A DNA stretch of 51,892 nt from Pseudomonas sp. ACN8. Its GTDB lineage: Bacteria > Pseudomonadota > Gammaproteobacteria > Pseudomonadales > Pseudomonadaceae. Positions within the stretch are counted from its first letter, which is position 1. The number at the start of each line of letters is the position of its first letter. The stretch spans positions 1 through 51,892 of the forward strand of contig NZ_MRCS01000046.1 of the NCBI RefSeq assembly GCF_002303925.1. Reading direction: 5' to 3'. The notes under the pieces were generated by a model, which did no database searches, was not told where the DNA came from, and saw only the letters and a list, made by a program, of their open reading frames with translations. This document shows, one piece after another, positions 24,566 to 35,547 of this stretch. The position numbers and the translations under genes are program-made.

Positions 24566-25282
24566 TCAGTGCCCGCCGAGATAGGCGTTACGCACATCCT
24601 CGTTGACCAACAATTCCTTGCCGGTGCCGGTCATGCGGATTTCACCGTTGACCATCACATACGCCCTGTCCGACAACCGTAGGGCGTGGTTGGCGTTCTG
24701 CTCCACCAGGAAGATGGTCATGCCGGTCTTGGCCAGTTCCCGCAGGGTGGCGAAGATCTGCTTCACCACGATCGGTGCCAGGCCCAGGCTCGGCTCATCG
24801 AGCAGCAACAACTTTGGCCGGCTCATCAGGGCCCGGGCGATGGCGAGCATTTGCTGTTCGCCACCGGACATGGTCATCGCCCGTTGGGTACGCCGCTCTT
24901 CGAGCCGAGGGAACAGCTCGAACATGCGCTGCATGTCCTCCTTGGCGTACTTGTCACCGATAGGGATGGTGCCCATCAGCAGGTTCTCCTCGACGGTCAT
25001 GTCGGGGAACACCCGTCGCCCTTCCGGCGATTGCGCGATGCCGTTGGAGGCGATGTAGTGGGACGACTTGTGGGTAATGTCCACACCCTGATAAAGGATC
25101 TGCCCGTCGGCTGCCCTTGGCTGGCCGAAGATCGACATCAGCAGGGTCGACTTGCCGGCTCCGTTGGAGCCGATCAGGCTGACGGTTTCGCCTTCGTTGA
25201 TGTGCAGCGAGACGCCTTTAAGGGCCTGGATCGGGCCGTAAAACACGTCCAGATCCTTGAGTTCGAGGATGGGTTTACTCAT
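24566..25282 (-). CDS. livF: Branched-chain amino acid ABC transporter ATPase LivF
   Basis: The 238-aa ABC ATPase has Walker A IGSNGAGKST, signature MSGGEQQ and Walker B LLLLDEPSLGL, typical of LivF/BraG. With LivG it powers import of Leu, Ile and Val. ATG 25282 overlaps the livG stop in an ATGA arrangement. It is the last gene of livK-H-M-G-F and is followed by a strong terminator. Confidence 0.95.
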   Translation of the reverse strand: MSKPILELKDLDVFYGPIQALKGVSLHINEGETVSLIGSNGAGKSTLLMSIFGQPRAADGQILYQGVDITHKSSHYIASNGIAQSPEGRRVFPDMTVEENLLMGTIPIGDKYAKEDMQRMFELFPRLEERRTQRAMTMSGGEQQMLAIARALMSRPKLLLLDEPSLGLAPIVVKQIFATLRELAKTGMTIFLVEQNANHALRLSDRAYVMVNGEIRMTGTGKELLVNEDVRNAYLGGH

Positions 25283-26151
25283 ACCACCTCCTCTTCTTCG
25301 GCGCCCAGGTACGCAGCAATCACTTTCGGGTCGTTGCGGATGTCGTCGGGACCACCCTCGGCAATGACGATGCCGTGGTCCAGCACTACGATGTGGTCGG
25401 AAATACTCATAACCATGCCCATGTCGTGTTCGATCAGCACCACGGTCAGATCGTGCTCGTCGCGCAGCAGCCGGATCATCGCGCTCAGCGCTTCGGTTTC
25501 CTGAGGGTTGAGGCCGGCGGCCGGTTCGTCGAGGCAGATGATCTGCGGACGGGTGCACATGGCCCGGGCGATTTCCAGGCGGCGTTGCTGGCCGTAGGAC
25601 AGTTCACCGGCCAATCGGTTGGCGCAGTCCACCAGGTCCACCACTTCCAGCCAGTAGAACGCGTGGTCCAGCGCATCGCTTTCGGCCTTGCGATAGCCCT
25701 TGGTGTTGAGGATACCGGCCAGCATGCTGCGGTTGACCCACATGTGCTGGGCCACCAGCAGGTTTTCCAGCACGGACATTTCCTTGAACAAACGAATGTT
25801 CTGGAACGTACGCGCCAGGCCTGCACGGTTCACCAGGTGGGTGCCGCCGAATGCCTTGTAGAACAGCCGACTGGCGAAGGATTTCGGCGAAACGAAATCC
25901 GTTGGTTTGAACGACTCGCCCAGCAATTTGATGACGTTGGTCTGTTGCCCACGGATGTTGAGTTCGATCTTGCCGCCGGAGGCCTTGTAGAACCCGGTCA
26001 GGCAGTTGAACACCGTGGTCTTGCCGGCGCCGTTGGGGCCGATCAAAGCGAAGATCGAGTTGCGGTGCACTTTCAGGCTGACATCGCTCAACGCCTTGAT
26101 GCCGCCGAAGTGCATCATCAGCTTTTCGACACTGAGTACGACTTCGCTCAT
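25279..26151 (-). CDS. livG: Branched-chain amino acid ABC transporter ATPase LivG
   Basis: The 290-aa ABC ATPase has Walker A IGPNGAGKTT, signature LSYGQQRRLE and Walker B IICLDEPAAGLN. It is longer than LivF because of an insert between the Walker A and signature motifs, as usual for LivG/BraF. It pairs with LivF under the LivH/LivM permease. It overlaps livM by four bases and livF by four bases. Confidence 0.95.
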   Translation of the reverse strand: MSEVVLSVEKLMMHFGGIKALSDVSLKVHRNSIFALIGPNGAGKTTVFNCLTGFYKASGGKIELNIRGQQTNVIKLLGESFKPTDFVSPKSFASRLFYKAFGGTHLVNRAGLARTFQNIRLFKEMSVLENLLVAQHMWVNRSMLAGILNTKGYRKAESDALDHAFYWLEVVDLVDCANRLAGELSYGQQRRLEIARAMCTRPQIICLDEPAAGLNPQETEALSAMIRLLRDEHDLTVVLIEHDMGMVMSISDHIVVLDHGIVIAEGGPDDIRNDPKVIAAYLGAEEEEVV

Positions 26152-27431
26152 GGCGCTACTCCTTTACGCGGGGTCACACCGGTACGGCTGATCCGAATCA
26201 GGCCGCGCGGTCGCCAGATCATCATCAACACCATCAGGATGCCGAACAGCAGCACACGATACTCGGCAAAACCACGCAGCAGCTCAGGGGCGACAGTGAG
26301 CACGAAGGCTGCGATCACCACGCCTATGGTCGAACCCATGCCCCCCAGTACCACGATGGCGAGGATCAGCGCCGATTCGAAGAAAGTGAACGAGGTCGGG
26401 TTGACGAAGCCCTGGTAGGTGGCGAAAAACACCCCGGCCAGACCGGCCGTCGAGGCACCAATGGTGAACGCCGAGAGCTTGACCAGTACGTGGTTCAGGC
26501 CCATGGAGCGGCAGGCGATTTCGTCTTCGCGCAGGGCTTCCCAGGCACGGCCGACCGGCATGCGGGTCAGGCGATGCTTGATGTGCAGCACGGCCAGGAC
26601 CACCAGGAACAACACGGCGTAGATGAAGTAGTACTTCACGTCAGGGTTGTAGGCGATGCCGAAAAACTCATGGAACGGCACTCCGCCCTCTTTCGCCCTT
26701 TTTCCGAACTCGATGCCGAAGAAGGTTGGCAACGGCGCTGCCATGCCATTCGGGCCGCCGGTCAAGGACAGCCAGTTATTGAGGATCAAGCGAATGATTT
26801 CACCGAAGCCCAGGGTCACGATCGCCAGGTAGTCACCGTGCAGGCGCAGCACCGGGAAACCGAGGATGCAACCGGCCAGACCGGCCGTGATCGCCGCCAG
26901 CGGCAACACCGTCCAGAAACCCAGCCCGAGGTATTGATAACCGAGCGCCAGGCCGTAGGCGCCGATGGCGTAGAACGCCACGTAACCGAGGTCGAGCAGG
27001 CCGGCCAGGCCGACCACGATGTTCAGCCCCAGTCCCAGCAGCACGTAGATCAGCCCGAGGATGACCACGCCCAGCAGGTAGGAGTTGGAGAAAAACGGGA
27101 ACACCACGGCGATGACGATCATCAGCGGGATGATCCAGCGCAACCGCGACTTGTAGTCCGGCGCCAGCACATGCACCCCGGAGCCTGTCGTTTCAAAGCC
27201 CTCGAGGATTCTCAGGCCCTTGGCTGTCTGCAGGAACAGGCTCAGGGCAAAGCGCCCGGCCATGACGATCGCCACGATCCACGCCACCCGAGTGGTTTCC
27301 AGGTTGAAGCCATAGCCATCGAGAACGACGCCGACAATCGGCCCGAACACAATCAGGGCAATGAGGCCGGCAAGAATCGCGTCAACCAGACTTTTTTTGA
27401 TATCAATGGTTTTTTTAGTGGTTGAAGACAT
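26148..27431 (-). CDS. livM: Branched-chain amino acid ABC transporter permease LivM
   Basis: The 427-aa permease has about ten membrane segments and the LivM signature region (LRLHGDYLAIVTLGFGEI, then the EAA-like RAWEALREDEIACRSMG loop that contacts the ATPases). The N-terminal 100-residue extension is typical of Pseudomonas BraE/LivM. It lies three bases downstream of livH. Confidence 0.95.
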   Translation of the reverse strand: MSSTTKKTIDIKKSLVDAILAGLIALIVFGPIVGVVLDGYGFNLETTRVAWIVAIVMAGRFALSLFLQTAKGLRILEGFETTGSGVHVLAPDYKSRLRWIIPLMIVIAVVFPFFSNSYLLGVVILGLIYVLLGLGLNIVVGLAGLLDLGYVAFYAIGAYGLALGYQYLGLGFWTVLPLAAITAGLAGCILGFPVLRLHGDYLAIVTLGFGEIIRLILNNWLSLTGGPNGMAAPLPTFFGIEFGKRAKEGGVPFHEFFGIAYNPDVKYYFIYAVLFLVVLAVLHIKHRLTRMPVGRAWEALREDEIACRSMGLNHVLVKLSAFTIGASTAGLAGVFFATYQGFVNPTSFTFFESALILAIVVLGGMGSTIGVVIAAFVLTVAPELLRGFAEYRVLLFGILMVLMMIWRPRGLIRISRTGVTPRKGVAP

Positions 27432-27434
27432 CGC

Positions 27435-28349
<915 letters not shown>

Positions 28350-28465
28350 AACGCAATCTCACGCAATGAGAACCTGCACATGTGGCTGTGCGGTTCTTCT
28401 AAGGAAAATACAGATTTACGTCGGAGCAATGTCAGCCACGATCAGCCGACACACCACCGCTCTCT

Positions 28466-28554
28466 GTAGGAGCGAGCCTGCTCGCGATTGCGGTTTAACA
28501 TTCAACGAATGAGTTGCCTGTCAGTCCGTCATCGCGAGCAGGCTCGCTCCTACA
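28466..28554. repeat. REP pair (BIME)
   Basis: Two inverted REP units lie between livK and livH. This position in the operon may protect the livK message and allow more binding protein than permease. Confidence 0.9.
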
Positions 28555-28588
28555 GGGGAACTGTGGAGTCAGCCGATCGAGTCAGCCC

Positions 28589-29722
28589 TTACTTCTGTTT
28601 TTCCAGCTGGTGGTATTTGCCATCCTTGTCCCACTGGTAAACCACGTAGTCGGAGATTTTCAGGTCGCCCTTGCTGTCCCAGGTCTTCTCGCCCATGACG
28701 GTCTTGACCGGGTTTTTCTTCAGCCAGGCAGCCGCTTCTTCGCCCTTGTTGGACTTGGCGCCGTTGAAGGCTGCAGCCAGGGTCTGAACCGAAGCATAAG
28801 CGTACAGGGTGTAGCCTTCAGGCTCGGTACCGGCCTTGCGGAAGGCGTCTACCACGGTCTTGCTGTCTGGCAGCAGGCGTGGGTCGGCGCCGAAGGTCAT
28901 CAGCACGCCGTCAACGAATTGCGGACCGCCAGCGGTGGTCACCAGTTCGTCGGTCACGATGCCGTCGTCGGACATGAACTTGACGTCTTTCAGGCCTTGT
29001 TCACGCAGTTGGCGCACCAGAGGACCGGCTTCCGGGTGCAGACCACCGAAGTAGACGACGTCAGCGCCGGCGCCGCGGATCTTGGTCACGATGGTGCTGA
29101 AGTCTTTCTCGCCACGGGTCAGGCCTTCATACAGCACGGGCGTTACGCCGCGCTTGACCAGTTGAGCCTTGGTGGCATCCGCCAGGCCCTGGCCGTAGGT
29201 GTCCTTGTCGTGCAGCACGACAACCTTTTTGCCCTTGAGCACGTCGACGATGTAGTCGCCGGCCACGATGCCTTGCTGGTCGTCACGCCCGCACATACGG
29301 AACATGGCGCTCAGGCCACGCTCGGTCACGGCCGGGTTGGTGGAGCCCGGGGTGATGGCGATGATGCCCGCTTCGTCGTAGATCTCGGAGGCCGGGATGG
29401 TCGACGAGGAGCAGAAGTGACCGACCACGCCGGCGACTTTCTGGTTGGTCAGGTCTTTGGCGACCGTCACAGCCTGTTTCGGTTCGCAGGCGTCATCGCC
29501 CTTGACCAGTACGATTTTTTCCCCGTTAACCCCGCCCGCCGCGTTGACTGCATCGGCCGCCGCTTGTGCACCCTTCATGTACTGTTCGCCAAATGCCGCG
29601 TTGGCACCTGTCATTGGTCCCGCTACGCCGATCTTGATGTCAGCCTGAGCAAACGCAGAAACACCCAGCGCAGTTGCCACTGCGAGGGCCAGAAAGCCTT
29701 TCTTGTAAAACGTCTGGGACAT
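28589..29722 (-). CDS. livK: Branched-chain amino acid-binding periplasmic protein
   Basis: The 377-aa protein has a signal peptide (cleaved after SAFA) and a Peripla_BP_6 fold starting DIKIGVAGPMTGANAAFG, with the Cys pair of LivK/BraC. It captures Leu, Ile, Val (BraC also Ala and Thr) for LivHMGF. ATG 29722 has GGAG ten bases upstream. First gene of its operon. Confidence 0.95.
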   Translation of the reverse strand: MSQTFYKKGFLALAVATALGVSAFAQADIKIGVAGPMTGANAAFGEQYMKGAQAAADAVNAAGGVNGEKIVLVKGDDACEPKQAVTVAKDLTNQKVAGVVGHFCSSSTIPASEIYDEAGIIAITPGSTNPAVTERGLSAMFRMCGRDDQQGIVAGDYIVDVLKGKKVVVLHDKDTYGQGLADATKAQLVKRGVTPVLYEGLTRGEKDFSTIVTKIRGAGADVVYFGGLHPEAGPLVRQLREQGLKDVKFMSDDGIVTDELVTTAGGPQFVDGVLMTFGADPRLLPDSKTVVDAFRKAGTEPEGYTLYAYASVQTLAAAFNGAKSNKGEEAAAWLKKNPVKTVMGEKTWDSKGDLKISDYVVYQWDKDGKYHQLEKQK

Positions 29723-30084
29723 GAGGTGATGCTCCTTGGTTTTTTTAATTGGCACTACAACTTCACTGAATGCTCAGAGCAAGGGCCGTGCCATCGGTTT
29801 TTTATTCTGAAAAAAGTCGCTGCTTTCTTGTTATTTCGACTGTTTCGATCCCATTTTCATTGGGCGTGCAACCGTCTAGACCGTGGAAGGTAAAACCATT
29901 ATTTTTTTGAGGCGCAACCCACCTGCGCCATCATTGCAACCGCGGCTTTAAACGACGTGCAACCAGCCTGTAACAACGTGCGTCACCGAAGTGCACACTG
30001 CTGGTGCGGGACTGCTACAACCCGCACCACTACAGGCTAGCTGCAGATCGAAAAAGCGCCGCTTCCCACTGCAAAAATCAACCT
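29723..30084. other. livK upstream region
   Basis: This 362-base gap separates livK from amaA on the same strand. It has an AT-rich part near 29800-29920, suited to a livK promoter, but I see no clear consensus elements. A hairpin lies at 30002-30029 (TGGTGCGGG/CCCGCACCA, 10-base loop), 56 bases beyond the amaA stop. It lacks a T-run and may be the amaA transcript end. Confidence 0.45.
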
Positions 30085-31368
30085 TCAGATCACGATCCGC
30101 AGGCACTGGCCTGCGTGATACAGCGAGAATCCCGCCTCATACAGACAGCTGCGCAAGCCCACCCCGGCCAACGGCTGCATGGGCGCGAAAGGAATCGGTA
30201 GCGCTTGAGGATTTCCGTTACACAGGTAATCGGCAAAGGCCTTGCCGACCACCGTTCCCGTGGTCACGCCCCGGCCGTTGTAACCGGTGACCGCCACTAA
30301 ACCGGGCGCGGGTTCGAACAGACGCATCAAATGATCGGGGGTAAAGGCGATGCAACCGGTCCAGGTGCACTCCCACTCCACCGGTTTGAGGTACGGGAAA
30401 TAGTGCTGCTGCACCCGGTCGGCCCAGGCTTTGAGGAACCAGGCCGGCTTCTGATTGCCATTACCCAGGCTGCCGAGCAGCAGGCGACCGTCTTTGTCTC
30501 GACGAATACTGCTGAGCACCTGGCGGGTGTCCCAGGAACCCTGGCCACCGGGCAGAATTTGCCGGGCGGCGTCTTCGGTCAGCGGGGCCGAGGCCACCTG
30601 ATAGTAGTAACCCGGGAAGAAATTGCGCCGCAGCTCCGTCCAGTCGCCTTCGGTGTAGGCGTTGGAGGCAATCACCACCTTTTCGGCCATGACCGAGCCC
30701 TGGGCGGTTTGCACAGACCAGCGCTGGCCCTGACGTTCGAGTCGGGTGACGGGGGAATGATCGAATAATTGACCGCCCAGGCCGATGGCCGCTTTGGCCA
30801 GCCCCGTGGTGTAGGCCATCGGGTTGAGCGTGCCGGCGCGGCGATCGAGCAGCGCGGCGGCGATCTTTTTCGTGCCGGTGGCTTGCTCGCAGGCCTGACC
30901 GGTGAGCAACTCCACCGGCGCACCGCGACGTTTCCATTGTTCTTCACGACTGCGCAGATCGGCTTCGCCGCGGGCGTTGTGCGCCATGTGCAGCGTGCCT
31001 TCGCGGCGCAACTGGCAATCGATGTTGTACTTGTCCACAAGGCTGAACACCAGGGAAGGCGCCGCCCCCAGCATGCGGTTGAGCTGGCTGCCAACCGCCT
31101 CGCCAAACCCGGCTTCGATCTCGTCCGGGGGAATCCACATCCCGGCATTGACCAGCCCGACGTTGCGCCCCGAACCACCATGGCCGGCGCGATGGGCTTC
31201 CAGCACACAAACGGTCTTGCCTTGCTCCAGCAGATGCACCGCCGCCGACAAACCGGTAAACCCGGCGCCGATGACGCAGACATCCACCGAAACCTCACCC
31301 TTGAGGGCCGAATTGTCCGGCCTTTGCGGCGTCAGTTTTTCCCACAGACACTCTTCGCGTAACGGCAT
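30085..31368 (-). CDS. amaA: FAD-dependent oxidoreductase, probable L-pipecolate oxidase
   Basis: This 427-aa DAO-family flavoprotein has an N-terminal Rossmann motif (VIGAGFTGLSAAVHLLE) followed by GSGRNVGLVNAG and a C-terminal FAD-contact GYNGRGVTTGT. Next to an aldehyde dehydrogenase and LysR gene in the order seen for P. putida amaA-amaB, it most likely oxidises L-pipecolate in lysine breakdown. ATG 31368 has GGAG upstream and gives the family start (MPLREECLWE); an upstream extension is not needed. Other amine or imino-acid substrates remain possible. Confidence 0.75.
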   Translation of the reverse strand: MPLREECLWEKLTPQRPDNSALKGEVSVDVCVIGAGFTGLSAAVHLLEQGKTVCVLEAHRAGHGGSGRNVGLVNAGMWIPPDEIEAGFGEAVGSQLNRMLGAAPSLVFSLVDKYNIDCQLRREGTLHMAHNARGEADLRSREEQWKRRGAPVELLTGQACEQATGTKKIAAALLDRRAGTLNPMAYTTGLAKAAIGLGGQLFDHSPVTRLERQGQRWSVQTAQGSVMAEKVVIASNAYTEGDWTELRRNFFPGYYYQVASAPLTEDAARQILPGGQGSWDTRQVLSSIRRDKDGRLLLGSLGNGNQKPAWFLKAWADRVQQHYFPYLKPVEWECTWTGCIAFTPDHLMRLFEPAPGLVAVTGYNGRGVTTGTVVGKAFADYLCNGNPQALPIPFAPMQPLAGVGLRSCLYEAGFSLYHAGQCLRIVI

Positions 31369-31409
31369 TGCCAGACTCCAACAGAAACCCAACAAACACA
31401 TTCATTCAA

Positions 31410-31509
31410 TGTAGGAGCGAGCCTGCTCGCGATGGACGCCAACGATAACGCGTGCTTGCTGCATAAACGCGTTGTTCTGACGTTTTTCGCGAGCAGGCTC
31501 GCTCCTACA
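31410..31509. repeat. REP pair (BIME)
   Basis: A complete pair between amaB and amaA, with a spacer close to that of the pair at 24389. Confidence 0.9.
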
Positions 31510-31534
31510 AGGGGATCGTTGTTCGATTAGAGAT

Positions 31535-33025
31535 TCAATCGAACGTAATACCCTGCGCCAACGGCAACTCCAGCGAATAGTTCACGGTGTTGGTCTGGCG
31601 GCGCATGTAGCCGCGCCACGCATCGGAACCGGATTCACGACCACCACCAGTCTCTTTCTCGCCACCAAACGCGCCGCCGATTTCCGCGCCGCTCGGGCCG
31701 ATGTTGACGTTGGCGATGCCGCAGTCGCTGCCTACTGCCGACATGAACTGCTCGGCTTCACGCACGTCGGTGGTGAAGATGCACGAGGACAGGCCTTGGG
31801 GCACAGCGTTGTTCAGGCGCAGGGCTTCCTGGAAATCGCTGTAACCGACCACGTAAAGGATCGGGGCGAACGTTTCGTGGCAGACCACATCGCTCTGCTC
31901 CGGCATTTCGACGATGGCCGGCGACACGTAGTAGGCATTCGGGAACTTGTCTTGCAACTGACGCTCACCGCCAAACACCCGACCGCCTTCGCTCAGGGCC
32001 TGTTCCAGCGCATCCTGCATGTTGTCGAAACTTTGCTTGTCGATCAGCGGGCCGATCAGGTTGCCTTCCAGCGGGTGACCGATCCGTACTTTCGAGTACG
32101 CGGCTTTCAGGCGGGTGACGATTTCTTCTTTCACCGATTCATGGGCGATCAGGCGGCGCAGGGTGGTGCAACGCTGACCAGCAGTGCCGACGGCGCTGAA
32201 CAGGATGGCGCGAACGGCCATGTCCAGGTCGGCGCTTGGGCCGAGGATCATTGCGTTGTTACCACCCAGTTCCAGAATGCTGCGGGCGAAACGCGCGGCG
32301 ATTTTCGGCGCCACTTCACGGCCCATGCGGGTGCTGCCGGTGGCGCTGACCAGCGCGACACGCGGGTCATCCACTAGCGCTTCACCGGCATCGCGGCCAC
32401 CGATGATCACCTGGCTCAGGTACGGTGGTGCATCGCTGAAGTTCTTCAGCACGCGATCGAACAGCGCCTGGCAGGCCAATGCGGTCAGTGGCGTCTTTTC
32501 CGACGGTTTCCAGATCACCGGGTTGCCGCAGACCAGTGCCAGCGTGGCGTTCCAGGCCCAGACCGCGACCGGGAAGTTGAATGCGCTGATCACGCCGACG
32601 ACGCCCAGCGGATGCCAGGTTTCGCGCATGTGGTGGCCAGGACGCTCGGAGGCGATGGTCAAACCGTACAGCTGACGGGACAGACCGACGGCGAAGTCGC
32701 AGATGTCGATCATTTCCTGAACTTCACCCAGGCCTTCCTGAGTGATCTTGCCGGCCTCCCAGGACACCAGCTCGCCCAGGTCGGCCTTGTATTCACGCAG
32801 GATGTCACCCAGTTGCCGCACCAGTTCGCCACGGCGCGGCGCAGGAACCTTGCGCCACAGTTCGAACGCATGATCTGCGCGACTGATGTGCTGCTCGACT
32901 TCAGCAGCGCCTTCCCAGTTCACGGCAGCAATCGTGCTGCCATCGATCGGCGAATGCACCGGCACTTTGCCGTTCTGGTACAGGGCCGGGTTCACACCTA
33001 GACGATCAAGCAATGCGGCAACCAT
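31535..33025 (-). CDS. amaB: Aldehyde dehydrogenase, L-aminoadipate-semialdehyde type
   Basis: The 496-aa NAD(P)-dependent aldehyde dehydrogenase has the catalytic Cys in GTAGQRCTTLRR and the general-base Glu in LELGGNNAMI. The start MVAALLDRLGV and overall pattern match AmaB/ALDH7 (antiquitin-like), which oxidises 2-aminoadipate 6-semialdehyde to 2-aminoadipate. This is the step after pipecolate oxidation by AmaA, encoded just downstream. It is divergent from a LysR gene. Confidence 0.85.
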   Translation of the reverse strand: MVAALLDRLGVNPALYQNGKVPVHSPIDGSTIAAVNWEGAAEVEQHISRADHAFELWRKVPAPRRGELVRQLGDILREYKADLGELVSWEAGKITQEGLGEVQEMIDICDFAVGLSRQLYGLTIASERPGHHMRETWHPLGVVGVISAFNFPVAVWAWNATLALVCGNPVIWKPSEKTPLTALACQALFDRVLKNFSDAPPYLSQVIIGGRDAGEALVDDPRVALVSATGSTRMGREVAPKIAARFARSILELGGNNAMILGPSADLDMAVRAILFSAVGTAGQRCTTLRRLIAHESVKEEIVTRLKAAYSKVRIGHPLEGNLIGPLIDKQSFDNMQDALEQALSEGGRVFGGERQLQDKFPNAYYVSPAIVEMPEQSDVVCHETFAPILYVVGYSDFQEALRLNNAVPQGLSSCIFTTDVREAEQFMSAVGSDCGIANVNIGPSGAEIGGAFGGEKETGGGRESGSDAWRGYMRRQTNTVNYSLELPLAQGITFD

Positions 33026-33199
33026 GGGTCACTCCTCAAGCAAAAGACAGAACACGTGCAGCCGGAAATTCACGGCTGATCAGACCTGTAGTTTTAGCTG
33101 CCCGGAGGTTACTCAACAAACGACCATTAAGAGAGATATCATTCCGTTTATTCATGCTGTGCATTGCTGGCAATAAGAAACAAGAACCAAGGACCGCCC

Positions 33200-34111
33200 A
33201 TGCTGAATAAACGCTACTTGCCATCGATCGCTGCATTGCAGTGCTTCGAGGCCGTCACCCGGCACTTGAGCTTCACCCGGGCCGCTGAAGAGTTGAACCT
33301 GACCCAGAGCGCCGTGAGCAAACAGGTCGCACAACTTGAAGAGCTGTTGCAGCACCTGCTGTTTCGCCGGGTACGCCGACGCCTGCAGATGACGCCGGCT
33401 GGCGATCTGTACCTGGTTGAGGTGCGAAAAATCCTCACGCAGGTCGAGATGTCGACCCATTACCTGCGTTCCTACGGTGGCGAAACAGAAGTCCTTCGGG
33501 TATCGACGCCTCCAACCTTCGGCGCGCGCTGGCTGGTGCCGCGTCTGAAAGGCTGGCGCCTGCGGCACCCGTCGATCCACCTGGACCTGTGCAGCGAGCA
33601 GGAAGCCGACGATCTGCTGCAAGGTCGCAGCGACCTGGCGTTCTACTTCGGCCAAGGCTCGCGGCCCGGCTCCGAATGCCTGAAGCTGTTCGGCGAAGAG
33701 CTGGTGCCGGTGTGCGCCCCGGGCAGCCTGCCTGCCCAACCGTTTACCGATCCGACGCAACTGTCCGATCTGGTACTGCTGCAAAACGCCTCCCGCCCCC
33801 AGGCCTGGCACGACTGGTTCGAGCATCAGGGCTACCACACCGAGCACAGCTATCACGGCCCGCGTTTCGAAACCTTTTACATGTGCATCCGCGCCGCCCA
33901 GGTCGGCTGCGGCGTGGCGTTGTTGCCGCGCTTTCTGGTGGAGGAGGAACTGGCCGACGGCAAGCTGGTCATTCCCTGGCAGCATGCAATGCCCAGCACG
34001 GACGCCTATTACCTTGCATACCCGGAGCACTCGGCGGAAGTGCCCAAGGTACGGGACTTTGTGAAGTGGATGCTGGAGCAGATCGACAATCTGGATGCCC
34101 CACAACATTGA
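33200..34111 (+). CDS. LysR-family regulator, GcvA-like, of the ama genes
   Basis: The 303-aa protein has an N-terminal winged helix-turn-helix (HLSFTRAAEELNLTQSAVSK) and a periplasmic-binding-like effector domain. ATG 33200 is chosen over an upstream in-frame start because it gives the normal LysR beginning (MLNKRYLPSIAALQCFEAV). It is divergent from amaB across 174 bases, the classic layout for a LysR activator and its target. Its inducer is likely a lysine-pathway intermediate, by inference from position. Confidence 0.85.
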   Translation: MLNKRYLPSIAALQCFEAVTRHLSFTRAAEELNLTQSAVSKQVAQLEELLQHLLFRRVRRRLQMTPAGDLYLVEVRKILTQVEMSTHYLRSYGGETEVLRVSTPPTFGARWLVPRLKGWRLRHPSIHLDLCSEQEADDLLQGRSDLAFYFGQGSRPGSECLKLFGEELVPVCAPGSLPAQPFTDPTQLSDLVLLQNASRPQAWHDWFEHQGYHTEHSYHGPRFETFYMCIRAAQVGCGVALLPRFLVEEELADGKLVIPWQHAMPSTDAYYLAYPEHSAEVPKVRDFVKWMLEQIDNLDAPQH

Positions 34112-34127
34112 GCCTTGGCGCATTCCT

Positions 34128-34216
34128 TGTGGGAGCGAGCCTGCTCGCGAAGGCGTCGGCACATCCAGCATCAATGTGACTGACAAACCGCATTCGCGAG
34201 CAGGCTCGCTCCCACA
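34128..34216. repeat. REP pair (BIME)
   Basis: A complete pair between the LysR gene and pncB. Confidence 0.9.
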
Positions 34217-34316
34217 GGGGAATTGCAGCGGCCAAAAAATCGCTGGCATTCCTTGCTACTGATATGCGCCACTAACGCCATTGTCCAATACCGCAGCAAC
34301 GCTGGAGATTCCCGTT

Positions 34317-35543
34317 ATGAGCGAGAGTGTGTTTGCCGATCGCATCGTGCAGAACCTGCTCGACACCGACTTCTACAAACTGACGATGATGCAGGCGGTG
34401 CTGCACAACTACCCGAACGTCGAAGTCGAATGGGAGTTTCGTTGCCGTAACGGCGAGGACTTGCGCCCGTACCTGGCGGAGATCCGATTCCAGATCGAGC
34501 GCCTGTCCGAACTGAGCCTGAGCGCCGACCAGTTGAGCTTTCTGGAGCGCATCAGCTTCCTGAAGCCTGACTTCCTGCGTTTTCTCGGTTTGTTTCGCTT
34601 CAACCTGCGCTATATCCATACCGGCATCGAAAACGGTGAGCTGTTTATCCGCCTGCGGGGCCCCTGGCTGCATGTGATCCTGTTCGAAGTGCCGCTGCTG
34701 GCTCTGGTCAGCGAGGTCCGCAACCGCTATCGCTACCGAGAAGTCGTGCTGGAACAGGCCCGCGAGCAGCTCTACCGCAAGTTCGACTGGCTGAGCGCCA
34801 ACGCCGGCAGTGATGAATTATCCGAATTGCAGGTGGCCGATTTCGGCACGCGTCGTCGTTTCTCGTATCGGGTGCAGGAAGAAGTGGTGAATGTGCTCAA
34901 GCACGATTTCCCCGGACGCTTCGTCGGCACCAGCAACGTGCACCTGTCCCGGGAACTGGACATGAAACCCCTGGGCACCATGGCCCACGAATGGATCATG
35001 GCGCACCAGCAACTCGGCCCGCGGCTGATCGACAGCCAGATCGCCGCACTCGATTGCTGGGTCCGCGAATACCGTGGCCTGCTGGGGATTGCCCTGACCG
35101 ACTGCATCACCATGGATGCCTTCCTCGGCGATTTCGATCTGTTTTTCGCCAAGCTTTTCGACGGTTTGCGCCACGACTCGGGCGACCCGGTGGCCTGGGC
35201 GGAAAAAGCCATCGCCCACTATCACAAGCTCGGCATCGACCCGATGAGCAAGACGCTGACGTTCTCCGACAGCCTGACCCTGCCCAAGGCGCTGGAGATA
35301 TTCCGGGCGCTGCGCGGTCGGATAAATGTCAGCTTCGGCATCGGCACCAACCTGACCTGTGACATTCCGGGTGTCGAACCGATGAGCATCGTGCTTAAAA
35401 TGGCCGCCTGCAACGGCCAGCCGGTGGCGAAGGTCTCCGACGAGCCAGGCAAGACGCACTGTAAAGACCCGAATTTCGTCGCTTACTTGCGACACGTTTT
35501 CCAGGTTCCTGCCGCCCTTTCAAGTACATCTAGCAAGGAGTGA
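34317..35543 (+). CDS. pncB: Nicotinate phosphoribosyltransferase
   Basis: The 408-aa enzyme joins nicotinate and PRPP to nicotinate mononucleotide in NAD salvage, using ATP. It begins VQNLLDTDFYKLTMMQAVLH, has the GTSNVHLSRE segment with PRPP/nicotinate contacts, the HEWIMAHQQ region with the phosphorylated-His neighbourhood, and KTHCKDPNFV near its end. ATG 34317 has GGAG ten bases upstream. nadE follows after four bases, so the two form an operon. Confidence 0.95.
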   Translation: MSESVFADRIVQNLLDTDFYKLTMMQAVLHNYPNVEVEWEFRCRNGEDLRPYLAEIRFQIERLSELSLSADQLSFLERISFLKPDFLRFLGLFRFNLRYIHTGIENGELFIRLRGPWLHVILFEVPLLALVSEVRNRYRYREVVLEQAREQLYRKFDWLSANAGSDELSELQVADFGTRRRFSYRVQEEVVNVLKHDFPGRFVGTSNVHLSRELDMKPLGTMAHEWIMAHQQLGPRLIDSQIAALDCWVREYRGLLGIALTDCITMDAFLGDFDLFFAKLFDGLRHDSGDPVAWAEKAIAHYHKLGIDPMSKTLTFSDSLTLPKALEIFRALRGRINVSFGIGTNLTCDIPGVEPMSIVLKMAACNGQPVAKVSDEPGKTHCKDPNFVAYLRHVFQVPAALSSTSSKE

Positions 35544-35547
35544 ATTC